Of a stretch of DNA of 64,000 nt, positions 42,980 through 54,779 are shown in pieces. The stretch covers positions 27,827 through 91,826 of the forward strand of contig JBAMJV010008508.1 in assembly GCA_037951105.1 (NCBI GenBank). The letters run 5' to 3'. Numbering within the stretch: the first letter of the stretch is position 1; each line of letters opens with the position of its first letter. Source of the DNA: Echinarachnius parma (lineage: Eukaryota > Echinodermata > Echinoidea > Clypeasteroida > Echinarachniidae). Below the pieces are notes generated by a model. It saw only the letters and a list, made by a program, of their open reading frames with translations, had not been told where the DNA came from and searched no databases. The position numbers and the translations under genes were made by a program.

Positions 42980-43480
42980 GGCTGAGAGGAGAGAAGACCA
43001 GTTTGTACTGGAATGAACTGGTTTGAACCACACTGGTTGTAGAACCCCTGTGGTGATCATGCTGAGAGGAGAGAAGACCAGTTTGTACTGGAATGAACAG
43101 GTTTGAGCCGCACTGGTTGTTTGGGGCTGCAGTAAAATTCTGCATGTCTGCAGGATCATTGGTTTGGAGCGGACCCCATGTGGTGATGCTGAGAAGAGAG
43201 ATAACAAGTTTGTACTGCACTGGACTGGTTTGAGCCGCACTGGTTGCGCTGCATTTTGTGTAATTCATCATGTCTGCAGGATCATTGGTTTGGAGCAGAC
43301 CCCCTATGGTGATGCTGATCAATGCATAGGCAGGGAAATCCAGTTCAAACTGGTTTGGACTAGTATTTTACCTCCTGAAGAGGTGCAAAATGGAGAGAAA
43401 CCCGTTTGTACTAGAGCTGACTTGTTTGAGCCATGCTGGTTGTGCAGAGTTCAGTGGAATTGAACCTGCCTTCAAAAACC
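42980..43480 (+). pseudogene. Tandem decayed copies of PRKN exon 10 pieces
   Basis: GGATCATTGGTTTGGAGCGG recurs at 43153 and, with one change, 43277. AGACCAGTTTGTACTGGAAT-type units recur at 43004, 43076, 43199 and 43398. TTCAGTGGAATTGAACCTGC at 43450 repeats the exon's TTCAATGGAATTCAACTTGC. None is an open exon. Confidence 0.8.
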
Positions 43481-44187
43481 CAAAACAAAACTCAAGTGTT
43501 GAATTATTGAACAACAAAACAAAGGAAGTGAATGGAGTGTCCCATCTGAAATAGCTTCCAGGTTCACTTAGACAGTGCAATGATAAGATACTCTTTACTT
43601 GTTTATACGGTCTTCCAGATAATTCTTGAATGCATAACCACGGCTTTGCAAGCTTGTAGTAATTATACAACAGTAAGAACCTCATTATAATGAGCTTGGG
43701 AACATAAAAATGACTTGGTTTACATGACTGTATATCAAGGTAGAAAATAAAAAATGATATACAGAGCGTGGACCTGCAAATTACCTTGTTATTTGAAAGA
43801 GGGTTTGTTTTTATTTCTGACAATGATGTAGCTCTGAAGAAAGTTATTTTCTTCAGGGGGGGTGGTGGTCAATGAATAGATCACGCTCAGTCCCGATCCC
43901 CCGAACAATGGGTATCACTTACAGTTATATCCAAGCTCTTTTTTAACATGGTTCCTCTGTATTACGTATGTAGGTAAGCCTAGGTATTAAACCACATTGT
44001 CCCAGTCTTGAATGAATCATTATCACTCTAGACTCGTAATTTCTTTAAATGCTGGAAATGTCATTTTACAGTGGAACCTCATTGTAAAGAGCACTGATAT
44101 AACCAAACCCTCTTTAACCCATTCCCTTTGAGATTCTGAAATCTCCATAGACTTTGTACACAACCCACCCGGTTCCCGTAGTCAAGG

Positions 44188-45000
44188 GGTTAATATGCTC
44201 TAAACGTGGTAATATTCGCGGTGCGGATTTCGCGCTGAAGTCGGCATCCGCGAACATTAAAACCCGCGAATATGCAATTTGATTGATTTTCATTTACTAT
44301 AATATAATATAATAATATAATTTTGATGAGGGTCTTACGATCGGCCGTGAAATTAAAAACCTGCAAAGGTGTTTTTGCGTCGCTCAGCGCAAAATATTTA
44401 TAGCGCGAAAATAACAACATTTACAACAAGGTTATTTTGCAGGTTCAAGCTCTTTGTCTTTTCTTTTTCTAAAATAACAAGATATCTGATGTAACGAGGT
44501 CATTTTGATGGTCCCAAGGGCCCCATTGCAGAACATTAGGTAATTCTATCGCTAGATGAATACCTCTCCTGGAGGGCTGAGGAGCGGTAGTGATTTTTGA
44601 GCACTCAAGCCGGCATCCAGTAGATTTTTTATCAGGGTTGGCACTTCTTATCTCTAGCCCCTGGGCGCTGATATCTCAGCAGAGGATTAGCATAGAGTAG
44701 AGAGAATGAACCACATAATCTACTATAGGAGGAGAGGGGGAGACCATGGTAAAGCCCTGGCTCTGGAATGTCTTATCAGTTGGTTGCCACGTCAACTGAG
44801 ATATGAGCCAGGGCAGTTATCTCTCTGGGCCTTGAGGGAAGTATACACAGCATGGGATTGTTGACAGTACTTAGTGATAAGACTGATAAGAATGTGGTCG
44901 ATAGGATACAAAAATTATAGAATTGATCACCACGATGGTGGAAGACAAGCTAAGGGGACAATCACTTCATGAAGAGATACATTTGATTGTAAGTTTACAA
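44188..45000. repeat. Repeat block: GTGGTAATrTTCGCGG MITE and GGCACTTCTTATCTC unit
   Basis: AACGTGGTAATATTCGCGGT with GCGCTGAAGTCGGC, then GGTAGTGATTTTTGAGCACT and GGTTGGCACTTCTTATCTC with CCCTGGGCGCT, recur in the same order at 47064-47670. CAGTGGAACCTCATTGTAAA at 44071 opens a pogo-like repeat. Confidence 0.7.
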
Positions 45001-45561
45001 CTAATTGTAAGTCAGAAAATATGTGAGCATTTCAAGCAACCAGATTTGCGCAATTAGTCACATGATCTGACTATTACGAGGGTCCATTGTGAAAATGGAA
45101 GAAATTGTTATATGCATGAACAATTTCTTTTTATCTGATCATAATCATATGTCTTAATTCATTCATGATTATGGTATATGAATCTGCAGTTTGAAACAGG
45201 TCTTCTTCAAACAGGTCTCTTATTGTGTGCAATAAATTGCAGTGAATATGTCATTGTAGGCCTTTCTGGATGGTGTTGCATAAAAAGTTGCAATCAATGG
45301 CAAAGTTGCAATTAAATGCAAGTAATTAAATATGCGCGTTTGGGCCAATCAGATTTGCGCATTATAAAGGCACATTTTTAGTTTGCATCTAATTGCATCT
45401 TTTCACTTTATCGCAGCTCTTTATATAACACTCCCCTGGACAAATATAAAATACTTCAGCATAAAAAATCATCATCATCATCATCAGCTTTATACGTAGG
45501 CATAAGCATAAATGCAAAATTTGTATGTGTACCGCCCATTTCTTTGAAAAAGGTCAGTGTT

Positions 45562-46029
45562 AAAGTGGAAGGAAACGCTGGAATTTTTGCTTGCTGTTAC
45601 TGATACATGTAAGTGCAGAATTCCTGTCACTTCTAGTCGTATATTTCCTCTTAGGTATAATTAAATAATCATAATGTTTTTAAAATCACCATCAACTTTT
45701 GACTGAGCACTGGAGACTGCCATGTTTTCCAATCGCACCATATGACACATCACCAGAGCGCCTTTGAGCATGCACTAACAAATTGGGTTACATAACCACT
45801 GACATAGCAGCATATTCAAAATCATTGGTTACGTAACCCGCTTTTGTTAGTGCACGCTCAGATGACGTTTCATGCGGAACCGTTGGAAGACATGGCAACC
45901 TCCAGTGCTCAGTCAAAACATTGATTATTTTCATTATTAGTGATACAAGGAAATATACGACTAGAAGTGACAGGAATTCTGCACTTATTAGGAACAGGAA
46001 GCGAAAATTCCAGCGTTTCCTTCCCCTTT
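45562..46029. mobile_element. 468-bp palindromic MITE with AAAGTGGAAGGAAACGC ends
   Basis: AAAGTGGAAGGAAACGCTGG and its inverse ending CCAGCGTTTCCTTCCCCTTT bound the element. Inner blocks CACTTCTAGTCGTATATTTC and GAGCATGCACTAAC are mirrored. Fragments at 944-1192 and 48600-48770. Confidence 0.85.
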
Positions 46030-47063
46030 GATACAAACTGTTGACACTGGGAAATAGAACAAGATACACAATATGATTATTAAGAGGGAACACTGATTTA
46101 TTTCCCCGTCACCAGTTTCTACATTGCAATTTCCTTTAATAAATATATTAATAAATTCATTTGTTTTAACGTCCCTTTTCTAAGTACATGTACAACAGTA
46201 CTGTGTTCAGTGCAATATATAGATTATCTGTTTAACAAATTCATCACAGATGACTTATGCTAGAATATACAAAAAATATGCCCTGTGTATGACTTTATCA
46301 TCCATTTTCTAAATATTTTGTGCAAAAATAAAGATTAACTTGAAACATTCATCACATATGACTATTCCAAGGATATATATATCTAGAAAGTTAAGTTTTA
46401 ACTTACAGTCTAGCATTCTGTAAACAATTTGTTTTTAATCTTTTTATAATATATTGTTAAAGTATTTAATGCTAACAATATAATCTAATACATTTAATCC
46501 CAGATGATTTAAGCAGAGATGTATCTAAAGTCATAATTTTAACTTGCACCATAATATATGCCTTATAATACATACATGTTATACATGTTACATTAACATA
46601 CAATGTATTGTTCATATTTCTGTAAGTTGGTTATCTTCTTGAACTATGCAAGAAACCGCTTAACATTTAATATTTTAGTTGGTATAGATGAACTGATTAT
46701 ACTGTTGTACATGCAGACGAGTCAAATATTACTACATTTATGTGATACCACAAAATACAAATGTATAACTGTACATGTGACCGGTTCTGCCCAAATCAGT
46801 TTCTTGTTGGAAACTCACGTTTGCAGAAAAGTATTAATTTTCACATGTCAGTAAAAAGTTAAGTCAACACAATCATACCAATTATATGTATTTTGTTCTT
46901 GATTGTTGTATACTGAGATGAAATCTGGTAAAGAATTTGTTTTGAGCATCTTGGGTCCATTAAAGTTACCCTGTTATACTCGTATCATATATCTTGTATC
47001 GGGGGTTTAAAAATAATAAAATACATAGAACCTAGGTTTGTGAAGTTACCTCGCTATATCAGA

Positions 47064-47670
47064 TACTGTAAACGTGGTAATGTTCGCGGTGCATTCATTT
47101 TCGCGGATTGTGCGCTGAAGTCGGCGTCTGCGAATATAAATGCGCGATTTGCAATGCGTGTGAACACTTGCTTTGCTGCGAAATTAAAAAGCCGCGAATG
47201 TGTTTTTGGGTTGCTCAGCGCGAAATATTAATCGCGCGAAAATAACGACGGTTACATTACCTCATTCTTAAACAGAGCTTGTTATAAAGCGGTTCCACTG
47301 TATAATAAAATCTTTATTTTGATCATAGCCCGCAAGAGCCTCATTATGCCAGTGCCAGTCACATACAGTGAAACCTCATCATTAGCTAATTCTATAGCGA
47401 GCTGAATACCGCTCCTGGAGGGCTGATGAGTGGTAGTGATTTTTGAGCACTCAAGCTTGCATCCAGTACATTTTATCAGGGTTGGCACTTCTTATCTCTA
47501 GCCCCTGGGCGCTAATGTCTCGGCAGAGGATTAGAGGATTAGGATTGTTGACAGCAGTAATAAAACTGATAAGAATGTGGTCGATATGGAAACAAAAATG
47601 ATAAAATTGATCACCACGATGGTGGAAGACAAGCTAATGGGACAATCACGTCATGTTATATCGAGCTGAT
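47064..47670. repeat. Second copy of the 44188-45000 repeat block
   Basis: TGTAAACGTGGTAATGTTCG, GCGCGAAAATAACGACGG, and GGTTGGCACTTCTTATCTCT are in the same order as in the first copy. No gene is visible from 43480 to 51201. Confidence 0.7.
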
Positions 47671-48225
47671 ATTACGAAGTACCTGATATAGCGAGGAAAT
47701 TTCACAGGTCTAGGTTCTATGTTTTTATTATTTTTAAACCCTGATATCTGATGAGGTAAATTCAAAGAGCCCAAGATGCTCATTATAATGAGGTGTAACT
47801 GTACATAATGTATATCCTCTGCTGCAAGAATACACTTGAGAATGTATGTATTTCACATACAATTATGTGCATGTAAACAGATTTGTTATACATATAATCA
47901 CTATGTGTTTTGTGCCATTATTTTCTCTTTTCATTAACTGAGAACAATAAGGAGAAAGAATAATTACATATCTATGAACTGAAATAATGATAATAAATCC
48001 CGAGCTTCTGATACCAAATAAACATTGTAATTGTTTTTTTTGGTATAATTTAGACACGTCACACTAATTGACTTATCAAATTCGGGTAGCCCAGCCCAGA
48101 ATCTGCCTGGACCCAAATATCCCCCAAAATGTTATATTGAATTGCCCTATTGAGCAGTGCAGTACATAGTGAAAAGAAAAATCAATTAAATTCATGCAGA
48201 AACACTAGCTAGAACTGAAATTACT

Positions 48226-48252
48226 TAGAATCTTTGTGAAACACCCCCCAGC
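48226..48252. mobile_element. MITE family A terminus only
   Basis: TTAGAATCTTTGTGAAACAC and CCCCCCAG remain. The left end is missing, so this is a truncated copy. Confidence 0.6.
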
Positions 48253-48291
48253 ACACTGGAATAGCATTTTTTTAAATTAGAAAAGGTAAAA

Positions 48292-48501
48292 GCCCGGCGC
48301 AGACAGAGCCGAGCCGACCCGATCCGACTGGTTTAAATCAGGCTAGAGTTGGGCCCGGTCGGTCAGAGCAGATTTATCGCGTTGAATCGGCCCCAACTGG
48401 CATCCGACTGTCTCTCGACTGGCAAAATGTGTATCGCGAGGCACTGAAAACTGAGCCAATCGGAATGACAACTAGTCGAATCGGCTCTGTCTGCGCCGGG
48501 C
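48292..48501. mobile_element. MITE family C (GCCCGGCGCAGACAGAGCCG), copy 1
   Basis: It starts GCCCGGCGCAGACAGAGCCG and ends with the inverse CGGCTCTGTCTGCGCCGGGC. The core has GGCCCCAACTGGCATCCGAC. It is about 210 bp. Confidence 0.85.
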
Positions 48502-48874
48502 CCGCATTAGTCTCATCTAGAAGTGAGCGGGCAGGTAAATTTTCTGTCTGGGCAAGTAGAATGTGAAAATGTACAATTTTGCTGGCCCACACGGGCAGCC
48601 TCCAGTGATCAGTCATAACAGTTGATAGTGATTTGCAAAACATTAGATTATTTCCATAACTAGCGATACCCAAGAGGAAATAACTACTAGAAGTGACAGA
48701 AATTATTTAACTTTAAATCAAGAACTGCAGTAAGCGATACTGCTAGCGTTTCATTTCCATTTGATGTAACCCTGATTGCCAAAGCTAATTATTTAGTGCC
48801 AGCAGGCCAGCGGGCAAGAGCTGACTTTGCGCATATACATATATGTATACTATAGTGTCACTTGAAAAGTGATA

Positions 48875-49290
48875 GGGCAAGTCCAAGCTATTTGTTTGCT
48901 GTAACGCGTGGGACATTTGAGCGAATAAGAGACCTTAACTCTTATAAGAAATATTGAAACACTATTTTTTTTATTTTTTAGATTCTTTGGAGCAAATTTT
49001 ATCAAATGGCAAACAAAATATTGAAATCACCAATGCATTAAAAAGTTATGCCACTTTATGCTTTCATAACGCGTGGGACATTCTGGTCCCACGCGCTACA
49101 ACATTTTAAAGTCGCATAACTTATTAATGCATGGGTGATTTCAATTTCTTTTTTGGCATTTGATAAAATTTGCTCAAACGAATCAACAACAAAAAGAATT
49201 GGGTTTCAATATTTCTTATAAGAGTTAAGGTCTCTTATATTCGCTCAAATGTCCCACGCGTTACAGCTACAAAATAGCTCGGACTTACCC
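48875..49290. mobile_element. Palindromic MITE with GGGyAAGTCC ends, GATA-flanked
   Basis: GATA then GGGCAAGTCCAAGCTATTTG; right end AAATAGCTCGGACTTACCC then GATA. TAACGCGTGGGACATT blocks are mirrored, with a tight GGACATTCTGGTCC loop at the centre near 49083. Confidence 0.85.
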
Positions 49291-49316
49291 GATACATGTA
49301 TACTACTTTATAAATA

Positions 49317-49474
49317 CAGTGGAACCTCGTTAAACCAAGGAACTTCGGACCATGAAAATTACCCTTTTCTATAAGGGTAAAGAAACCCCAAACCAGTTTG
49401 AACCAGCAAAATTAGCTTGTTATGATTTATGGATTTCATTACATCACATAACTCTTGATAACGAGGTTCCACTG
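49317..49474. mobile_element. 158-bp pogo-like MITE, TA-flanked
   Basis: TA, CAGTGGAACCTCGTTA ... TAACGAGGTTCCACTG, TA. These ends and the TA duplication fit pogo-type Tc1/mariner non-autonomous elements common in invertebrates. Confidence 0.85.
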
Positions 49475-50204
49475 TACATCGATTATACTTGGTAATTACA
49501 GTAGAAAACAATGTAAAAATAAATAATTTACCATATAAAACAGAGAATATCACAATCTAAATCATTGGCATCTCGTACCAACTTATGGTTCACTTTAAAT
49601 ACTCATCAGTATGTAATGCTCGTTCAGTGCACATTAGCTACACAAAAGCATGAATACTGAATGCTATAATACATAATGTACCTACATGTAACTGTGATAC
49701 AGGTGAAAGACATTTTCTATGTATATACTATCAACAAAGAATAATGATTCAGGGGCATAATTACCGATGTGTTTGACACTAAAATTTGACATACTATGCA
49801 CCTTTTTTGTATCTTAAACTTGTTTTAAATAATAACACATGTGTTTTCTAAATCAAATTTACTGACAGAAATTCTTTTTATATATATATTTAAAATCTCC
49901 TCTATTACATATTCAAATTTCCAAGCAAACATAATATATATTGCACCTTTTCTACTTTGTTAAAGATTATAATTATATAATAAATTAAAATATTTATTTC
50001 ATTATACTATATGACATAATATTATGCTGATAATAAAGATTGATCACACATGTTATGAAGACTTAAATCTGATCTTATAAGATAAATATTAAGTTAGAAA
50101 TATAGACAAATACAACTGTGTATTACTTCAGCATTTTAATTATTTGAGTTGAAATATTCTAAATGAATATAGTTATATACATTGTTGTAAACAAATTTTT
50201 AGTA

Positions 50205-50312
50205 CCGTATTTGTCGGTGTATTAACCGCTCCGGTGTATTAACCGCACCCCTAAAAAAAAAAAAAAAAAAAAAGTGTGGTTAATACGGTCGTGTATTAAC
50301 GATTAGTACTCT
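50205..50312. repeat. CGGTGTATTAACCGC inverted motif around an A tract
   Basis: GGTGTATTAACCGC occurs twice, then A21, then the inverse GTGTGGTTAATACGG. It is a small foldback remnant. Confidence 0.6.
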
Positions 50313-51058
50313 ATAAACATGTAGTATTACTTTTGTACTGGCACACACAAGTACATGTATTGTTTGGCATGTATATAAATATAATATATACATGATTCTA
50401 ACGAGTCAAGAAAGGTCCACTTTGTATCAAAATATTACTGTATTCTAAGTACAAAACTATATCCACAAACACTCTTCTTTTAATACTTAATAGTACTCTT
50501 GTTGTGATATCAATACTTGTTTTGTTTTTTTACTTAATACATGTTACATTCGTTGAAAATTATGATTACCATCAATATTTTCATAACTTCTCTTTTTAAC
50601 TTGGAAACTTATTATTAGAAGCCAAAATGTGTTTATTTTTGATTTCGTTTGCAACAACTAAGTTATTTTATTCCTAAAATATTAAATTCCGAGGCAGTTT
50701 TCTATAAATTTTACATTCATACGTAGATGAGTTATGATGTATTTGTATAACATTGATGGGGATAAAAAGCTAGTTTTTCAGGGTTTGTTTAAACTATTCT
50801 TTAGTTTTAATGTTAATTTATAGAAAACAAAATCCATTACTGAACACAACTAAGGACTAACATTCTACATATTGTACATGTACACTGTATCACACTTCTG
50901 AGTTAGCATGAACATTAAATTAGTACCTTAAATATAAACTTTCAGAATACTAAACTTACATTTAATAGAAACTGTCTTTCATTATGAATACTGACTTCAA
51001 CCTACTAGTACTGAATGAAATATAATCAAAGAATTCATGCTACTATATAGATCAAAAC

Positions 51059-51064
51059 TTTATT
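51059..51064 (-). terminator. AATAAA poly(A) signal for the FEM1-like gene
   Basis: TTTATT on the plus strand gives AATAAA 138 bases after the stop codon on the minus strand. It is the nearest canonical hexamer. Confidence 0.45.
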
Positions 51065-51201
51065 TAGATCCAATAATGCATTTTTTAAAATTATGTTCCC
51101 ATTGAAATAAGATTAAACGTTAAAGAATAACCGAGTACATGTACATGTACACTCTGAAATAACAATGTTAGTTCTCAATATAAAGCAAGAGTTATACATT
51201 C

Positions 51202-53559
51202 TCAAAATGACTCATTGAGCTCGATGAATTGTGCCAGCACAATGGGTGAGGTTTCCCTGTACGGAATCCTTTGGAGTCGGATGGTTCGAGCAGCAAGTAG
51301 AGAGAGTCTCATCCAGTTTTGCCTCGAGATTGGCACATTGCTCCGCAGCTCTTCCTCCAAGGCTGTGCCCTTGCACATGTCCAGGACTGTGCGTCCTTCG
51401 CTTGTGCAGACATCAGCAGACCCTCCATACTGCTGGATGAGGCCGAGAATTTCTGGGAAGGATTGCCTGACCTTGCCGTCGCTGTGCATGGAATGATCAA
51501 GCTCACAGTGGTAGATGTTGTCAAAGTCGATTCGATCAATCAGGATATGGAGGATTGTGAATCCTCGCTTGTCCATTGCGTTGGGATCTGCGCAACCCTT
51601 CAGAAGCATCTCCAGGACCCTCTTCAGCTGAGCATCGCAGGCGATATCAGCATTGGGAGAGACGTAACCGTTGACAACAGAATGTAATGCGGTTTGTTCT
51701 AGTTTATCCTTGATGTCTGGATCGGCTCCCGCCATCAACAACCTGTGTGCTGCGATGCAAGACGCTGCTGTCATAGCTGGCGCATGTCTGTCCAACAAGA
51801 CCTTCAGCGGAGTCTTTCCTTCAGAATTACGCTCATTGACATCTTCACCGCACTCATGGAGGATGATAAGTAGCTCGGCCAACTCGTCCGAAGAGTTCAC
51901 GGATGATTTATAGGCATGTTCCTTCTTCGGGAAGTGTCTGCAGGCCACGTGTAATGCGTTGTCACCTGCTACCGCTCGGAACGGCTCGCTTGAACAAGAC
52001 CCGAAGAGGTATGCTTCATCATAATGGGCATAGGTTGAGAGAACAGACTCCTTGATTTCCTTTGTGGCCCGAAGAAACCTAGATGTGAGAGCACGGACCT
52101 CCTCCCTTCCACCAACACCTTTGGGGGTGTCCAGAAGGCTCAGGTAGAGTAGATGCATGGGAGTCAAGTACAGCCAGCGGAGAAGGAACCGTTTCTCTGA
52201 GATGTCACACTTGTAGCACTCTTCAATGAAAGTCATCAAGGCTTCAACGATTTGCCTGCCTTCATGTCCCTTGATACAGCGGAACCGTCGCACAGTCCCG
52301 AGAAGGAGGATGATGGTGTGTTCGAACTTCCTCTGTGGCAAACGGAGCTGTATCCGTAACCTGTGAGTTAAGAGACAGATTGCCTGCCTGAAGCGTGATG
52401 AATTCTTCAGAAAGAGAAAGTACTCAGTGATGAAAGGCAGAAGGTGCTCATCGTAGGCAGATTCACTGAGGATTCGTTGCCTTGCTAGAATCAGTTCAAC
52501 AATGAGTCCTTCACCATGCGTTTTAATAGCATTAAGTTCCTCCATTGTTTGAGTTTCAACACGATAGAGCAATCCTTCTGAACGCTCCTGGGTACTGAAC
52601 TTCCACACAGGAGGTTCATGAGAGCTCCTCAACTTCATGGCTTTGGTCAGGATATCATGAGAAACAGTATGGACATCATTGATCTTGCCCATAATTGTAA
52701 AATCTCTATCTCGCTTGATTGCATTGAAGTAAATAGACGACGCCAAAAGTTCCAAACAGTCAGCACGTTCCTTATCACCGATGGAAAAGCTACCTGCCAA
52801 GAAGTGAACGAGGTCTACATTTCCTTTGATGCATGCGAGTTGTAAGGGATTCAGACCTTTGTTATTTGACTTCAACTTTGCCCCGTGCTTGACCAGAACC
52901 TTGACAATCTGCATTCTGTTCCAGACAGATTCCTTCATGATCTCATCCGTGCGTTTGATCGCGTAGTGGAGTGCGGTGTTGCCGTTCGGGGAACACTGGT
53001 TGACCTTTGCGCCAAGTTGCAGGAGCATTTTGACGATTTCCGAGGCTCTCTTCTCAGCTGCAATCATCAGAGGCGTCAGACCCTTCTGATTTTTTAGGTT
53101 GATATCCGCACCACTATGAATGAGGATCTTCAAGACCTGCGTCCCGTTGGGCGTGTCACCGCCACACACCCGATGGAGAGGAAACCCCCTGTTGACGTGG
53201 CGGAGCTTCTTGCAAAGTATCCTCAAGATGCTCACGTTCCCACCAAGGACGCTTTGCATGAAGGGAGTGGTCTCATCCACAGTAGTCTCATCACCAGCAT
53301 CCATCTCATCGACACTGACCCCGTAATACTCGACCAGCACTCGGACAAGTCTCTCGTGCTTGAAGCGAACGGCGATGTTGAGGATGGGCTCCGTGATGAT
53401 GGAATGATGCTCCAGCACCGTCTTGGCCTCCTCCTTTGAGAATCCCTGCAGTAGATTCTGGATCTCTTTCACGTCTCCCTTCCGGCCGGCCTCGTAGAGA
53501 CGCTGGGGCAGTCTCGGTGGCCTGATCATCTCCTGTGCGCCTCTTACAGACGTCATCAT
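51202..53559 (-). CDS. FEM1: FEM1-like ankyrin protein, CUL2 E3 substrate adaptor
   Basis: This 785-aa frame lacks introns in its coding part. The N-terminal half has ankyrin repeats from about residue 20 to 260 (e.g. GLTPLMIAAEKRASEIVKML, NGNTALHYAIKR, GLNPLQLACIKGNVDLVHFL). Next is a helical FEM1/TPR-like middle (ECLELLASSIYF-type motif, EGLIVELILARQRIL), then further ankyrins (GKTPLKVLLDRH, FTILHILIDRI). The end, RLSLLAARTIR...SPIVLAQFIEL, matches the FEM1 BC-box/Cul2-box tail (SLKCLAARAVR...IPRTLEEFV). FEM1 proteins present C-degron substrates to CUL2-ElonginB/C. An acceptor CCACAG lies 6 bases before the ATG, so a 5' UTR exon is likely upstream. At 785 aa it is longer than FEM1A/B/C (about 620-670), hence a divergent paralogue. 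Confidence 0.9.
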   Translation of the reverse strand: MMTSVRGAQEMIRPPRLPQRLYEAGRKGDVKEIQNLLQGFSKEEAKTVLEHHSIITEPILNIAVRFKHERLVRVLVEYYGVSVDEMDAGDETTVDETTPFMQSVLGGNVSILRILCKKLRHVNRGFPLHRVCGGDTPNGTQVLKILIHSGADINLKNQKGLTPLMIAAEKRASEIVKMLLQLGAKVNQCSPNGNTALHYAIKRTDEIMKESVWNRMQIVKVLVKHGAKLKSNNKGLNPLQLACIKGNVDLVHFLAGSFSIGDKERADCLELLASSIYFNAIKRDRDFTIMGKINDVHTVSHDILTKAMKLRSSHEPPVWKFSTQERSEGLLYRVETQTMEELNAIKTHGEGLIVELILARQRILSESAYDEHLLPFITEYFLFLKNSSRFRQAICLLTHRLRIQLRLPQRKFEHTIILLLGTVRRFRCIKGHEGRQIVEALMTFIEECYKCDISEKRFLLRWLYLTPMHLLYLSLLDTPKGVGGREEVRALTSRFLRATKEIKESVLSTYAHYDEAYLFGSCSSEPFRAVAGDNALHVACRHFPKKEHAYKSSVNSSDELAELLIILHECGEDVNERNSEGKTPLKVLLDRHAPAMTAASCIAAHRLLMAGADPDIKDKLEQTALHSVVNGYVSPNADIACDAQLKRVLEMLLKGCADPNAMDKRGFTILHILIDRIDFDNIYHCELDHSMHSDGKVRQSFPEILGLIQQYGGSADVCTSEGRTVLDMCKGTALEEELRSNVPISRQNWMRLSLLAARTIRLQRIPYRETSPIVLAQFIELNESF

Positions 53560-54056
53560 GAAGTCCTGTGGAAATAGTAAAAAACAACAAAATGAGTTAA
53601 TTCAAGTTGAGTACATAATTACCAAAAAACAGACAAACATGATAATCACTAATAACCCTATCAGGCCCAAACTATTTTGGCATTCCCAGGCCCAAGGGGG
53701 GGGGGGGGGGAATTCCTATATCACTGTCATATTTGGCACACATTTCCAGCAGGTCAAGCTCTACAAGTTGCAATCATAAACATTTTTTTAGGTCTCATGA
53801 GGGCGCTATTTAGGATGATATGATGAAAAACATAGAAAATGCTATGAATTCAGACATTACTGAGCCGTTTTCGCCAGATTAACTAAATTTTATGTAGGCA
53901 AATTGAACTTTTTACCATAATAATGCAAGAGTACGTCTTCTACACGAACATTGGGGTTTTAAGGGCCAATTATGTCTGCAAAGTAATTGTGGAGGTGACC
54001 TTCAGATGAGTTAGCAATCACATTTATAATACAGTACATGATAATAATGTGTATAC

Positions 54057-54357
54057 CCAGGGTGAAATTCCCATTGACTATATTATTACCAATTGAAATC
54101 AATTGGTACCAATGGAAAATTACCCATTGAAAATTACCAATTAAAATCAATTGGTAATCGAAGAGTATATGGAAAATGAAACAATGGGTACCAATTGAAT
54201 TCAATGGGTACCCATTAAAACCAATGCCAATGGGTACCCAATTCAGTTTCAATTGGTACCAATTAGAATTTCAATGGGTACCAATTGGTTTCAATGGGTA
54301 CCCATTTAATTCAATGGGTACCAATAAGAATTTCAACTGGAATTTCGTCCTGGGTAT
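54057..54357. mobile_element. MITE built of GGTACC-centred repeats
   Basis: Ends TACCCAGGGTGAAATTCC and GGAATTTCGTCCTGGGTA are inverse. The inside is a tandem of short palindromes such as CAATTGGTACCAATTG-like and AATGGGTACCCATT, at least eight in 300 bp. Confidence 0.75.
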
Positions 54358-54779
54358 GCAATTTCTTCAATTTTCACCGTTAACCTGAACCAAACTAAAG
54401 TGAAATGATTCATTTCTAAATGTATTTAGACATCAAGAAACCCCATTATCATATTTAAATCTAAATAAAATATCAATAAATATACATAAAACATGATTTG
54501 TTATAATTATTTTTATTTTCATAATATGCATTGTTTTGCAACCTATTATGACAGTATGATTCATACGTGCAATTGTCATTCCATCTAGTTCAGATAATAA
54601 CAAGTCTATTAAATAATCTACAAATTAACCCTGAATTGCTGAATTTGTATAACACCACACCCCCGTTGCAAGAAGAGGTACAATCAATTTTAAGTTACAA
54701 TTAATTGCAAGTCAGATCGTGTGTTCAAAATGTGCTAACCTGATCGGTTGAAACGTGCACATTTTCTGACTTACACTTA

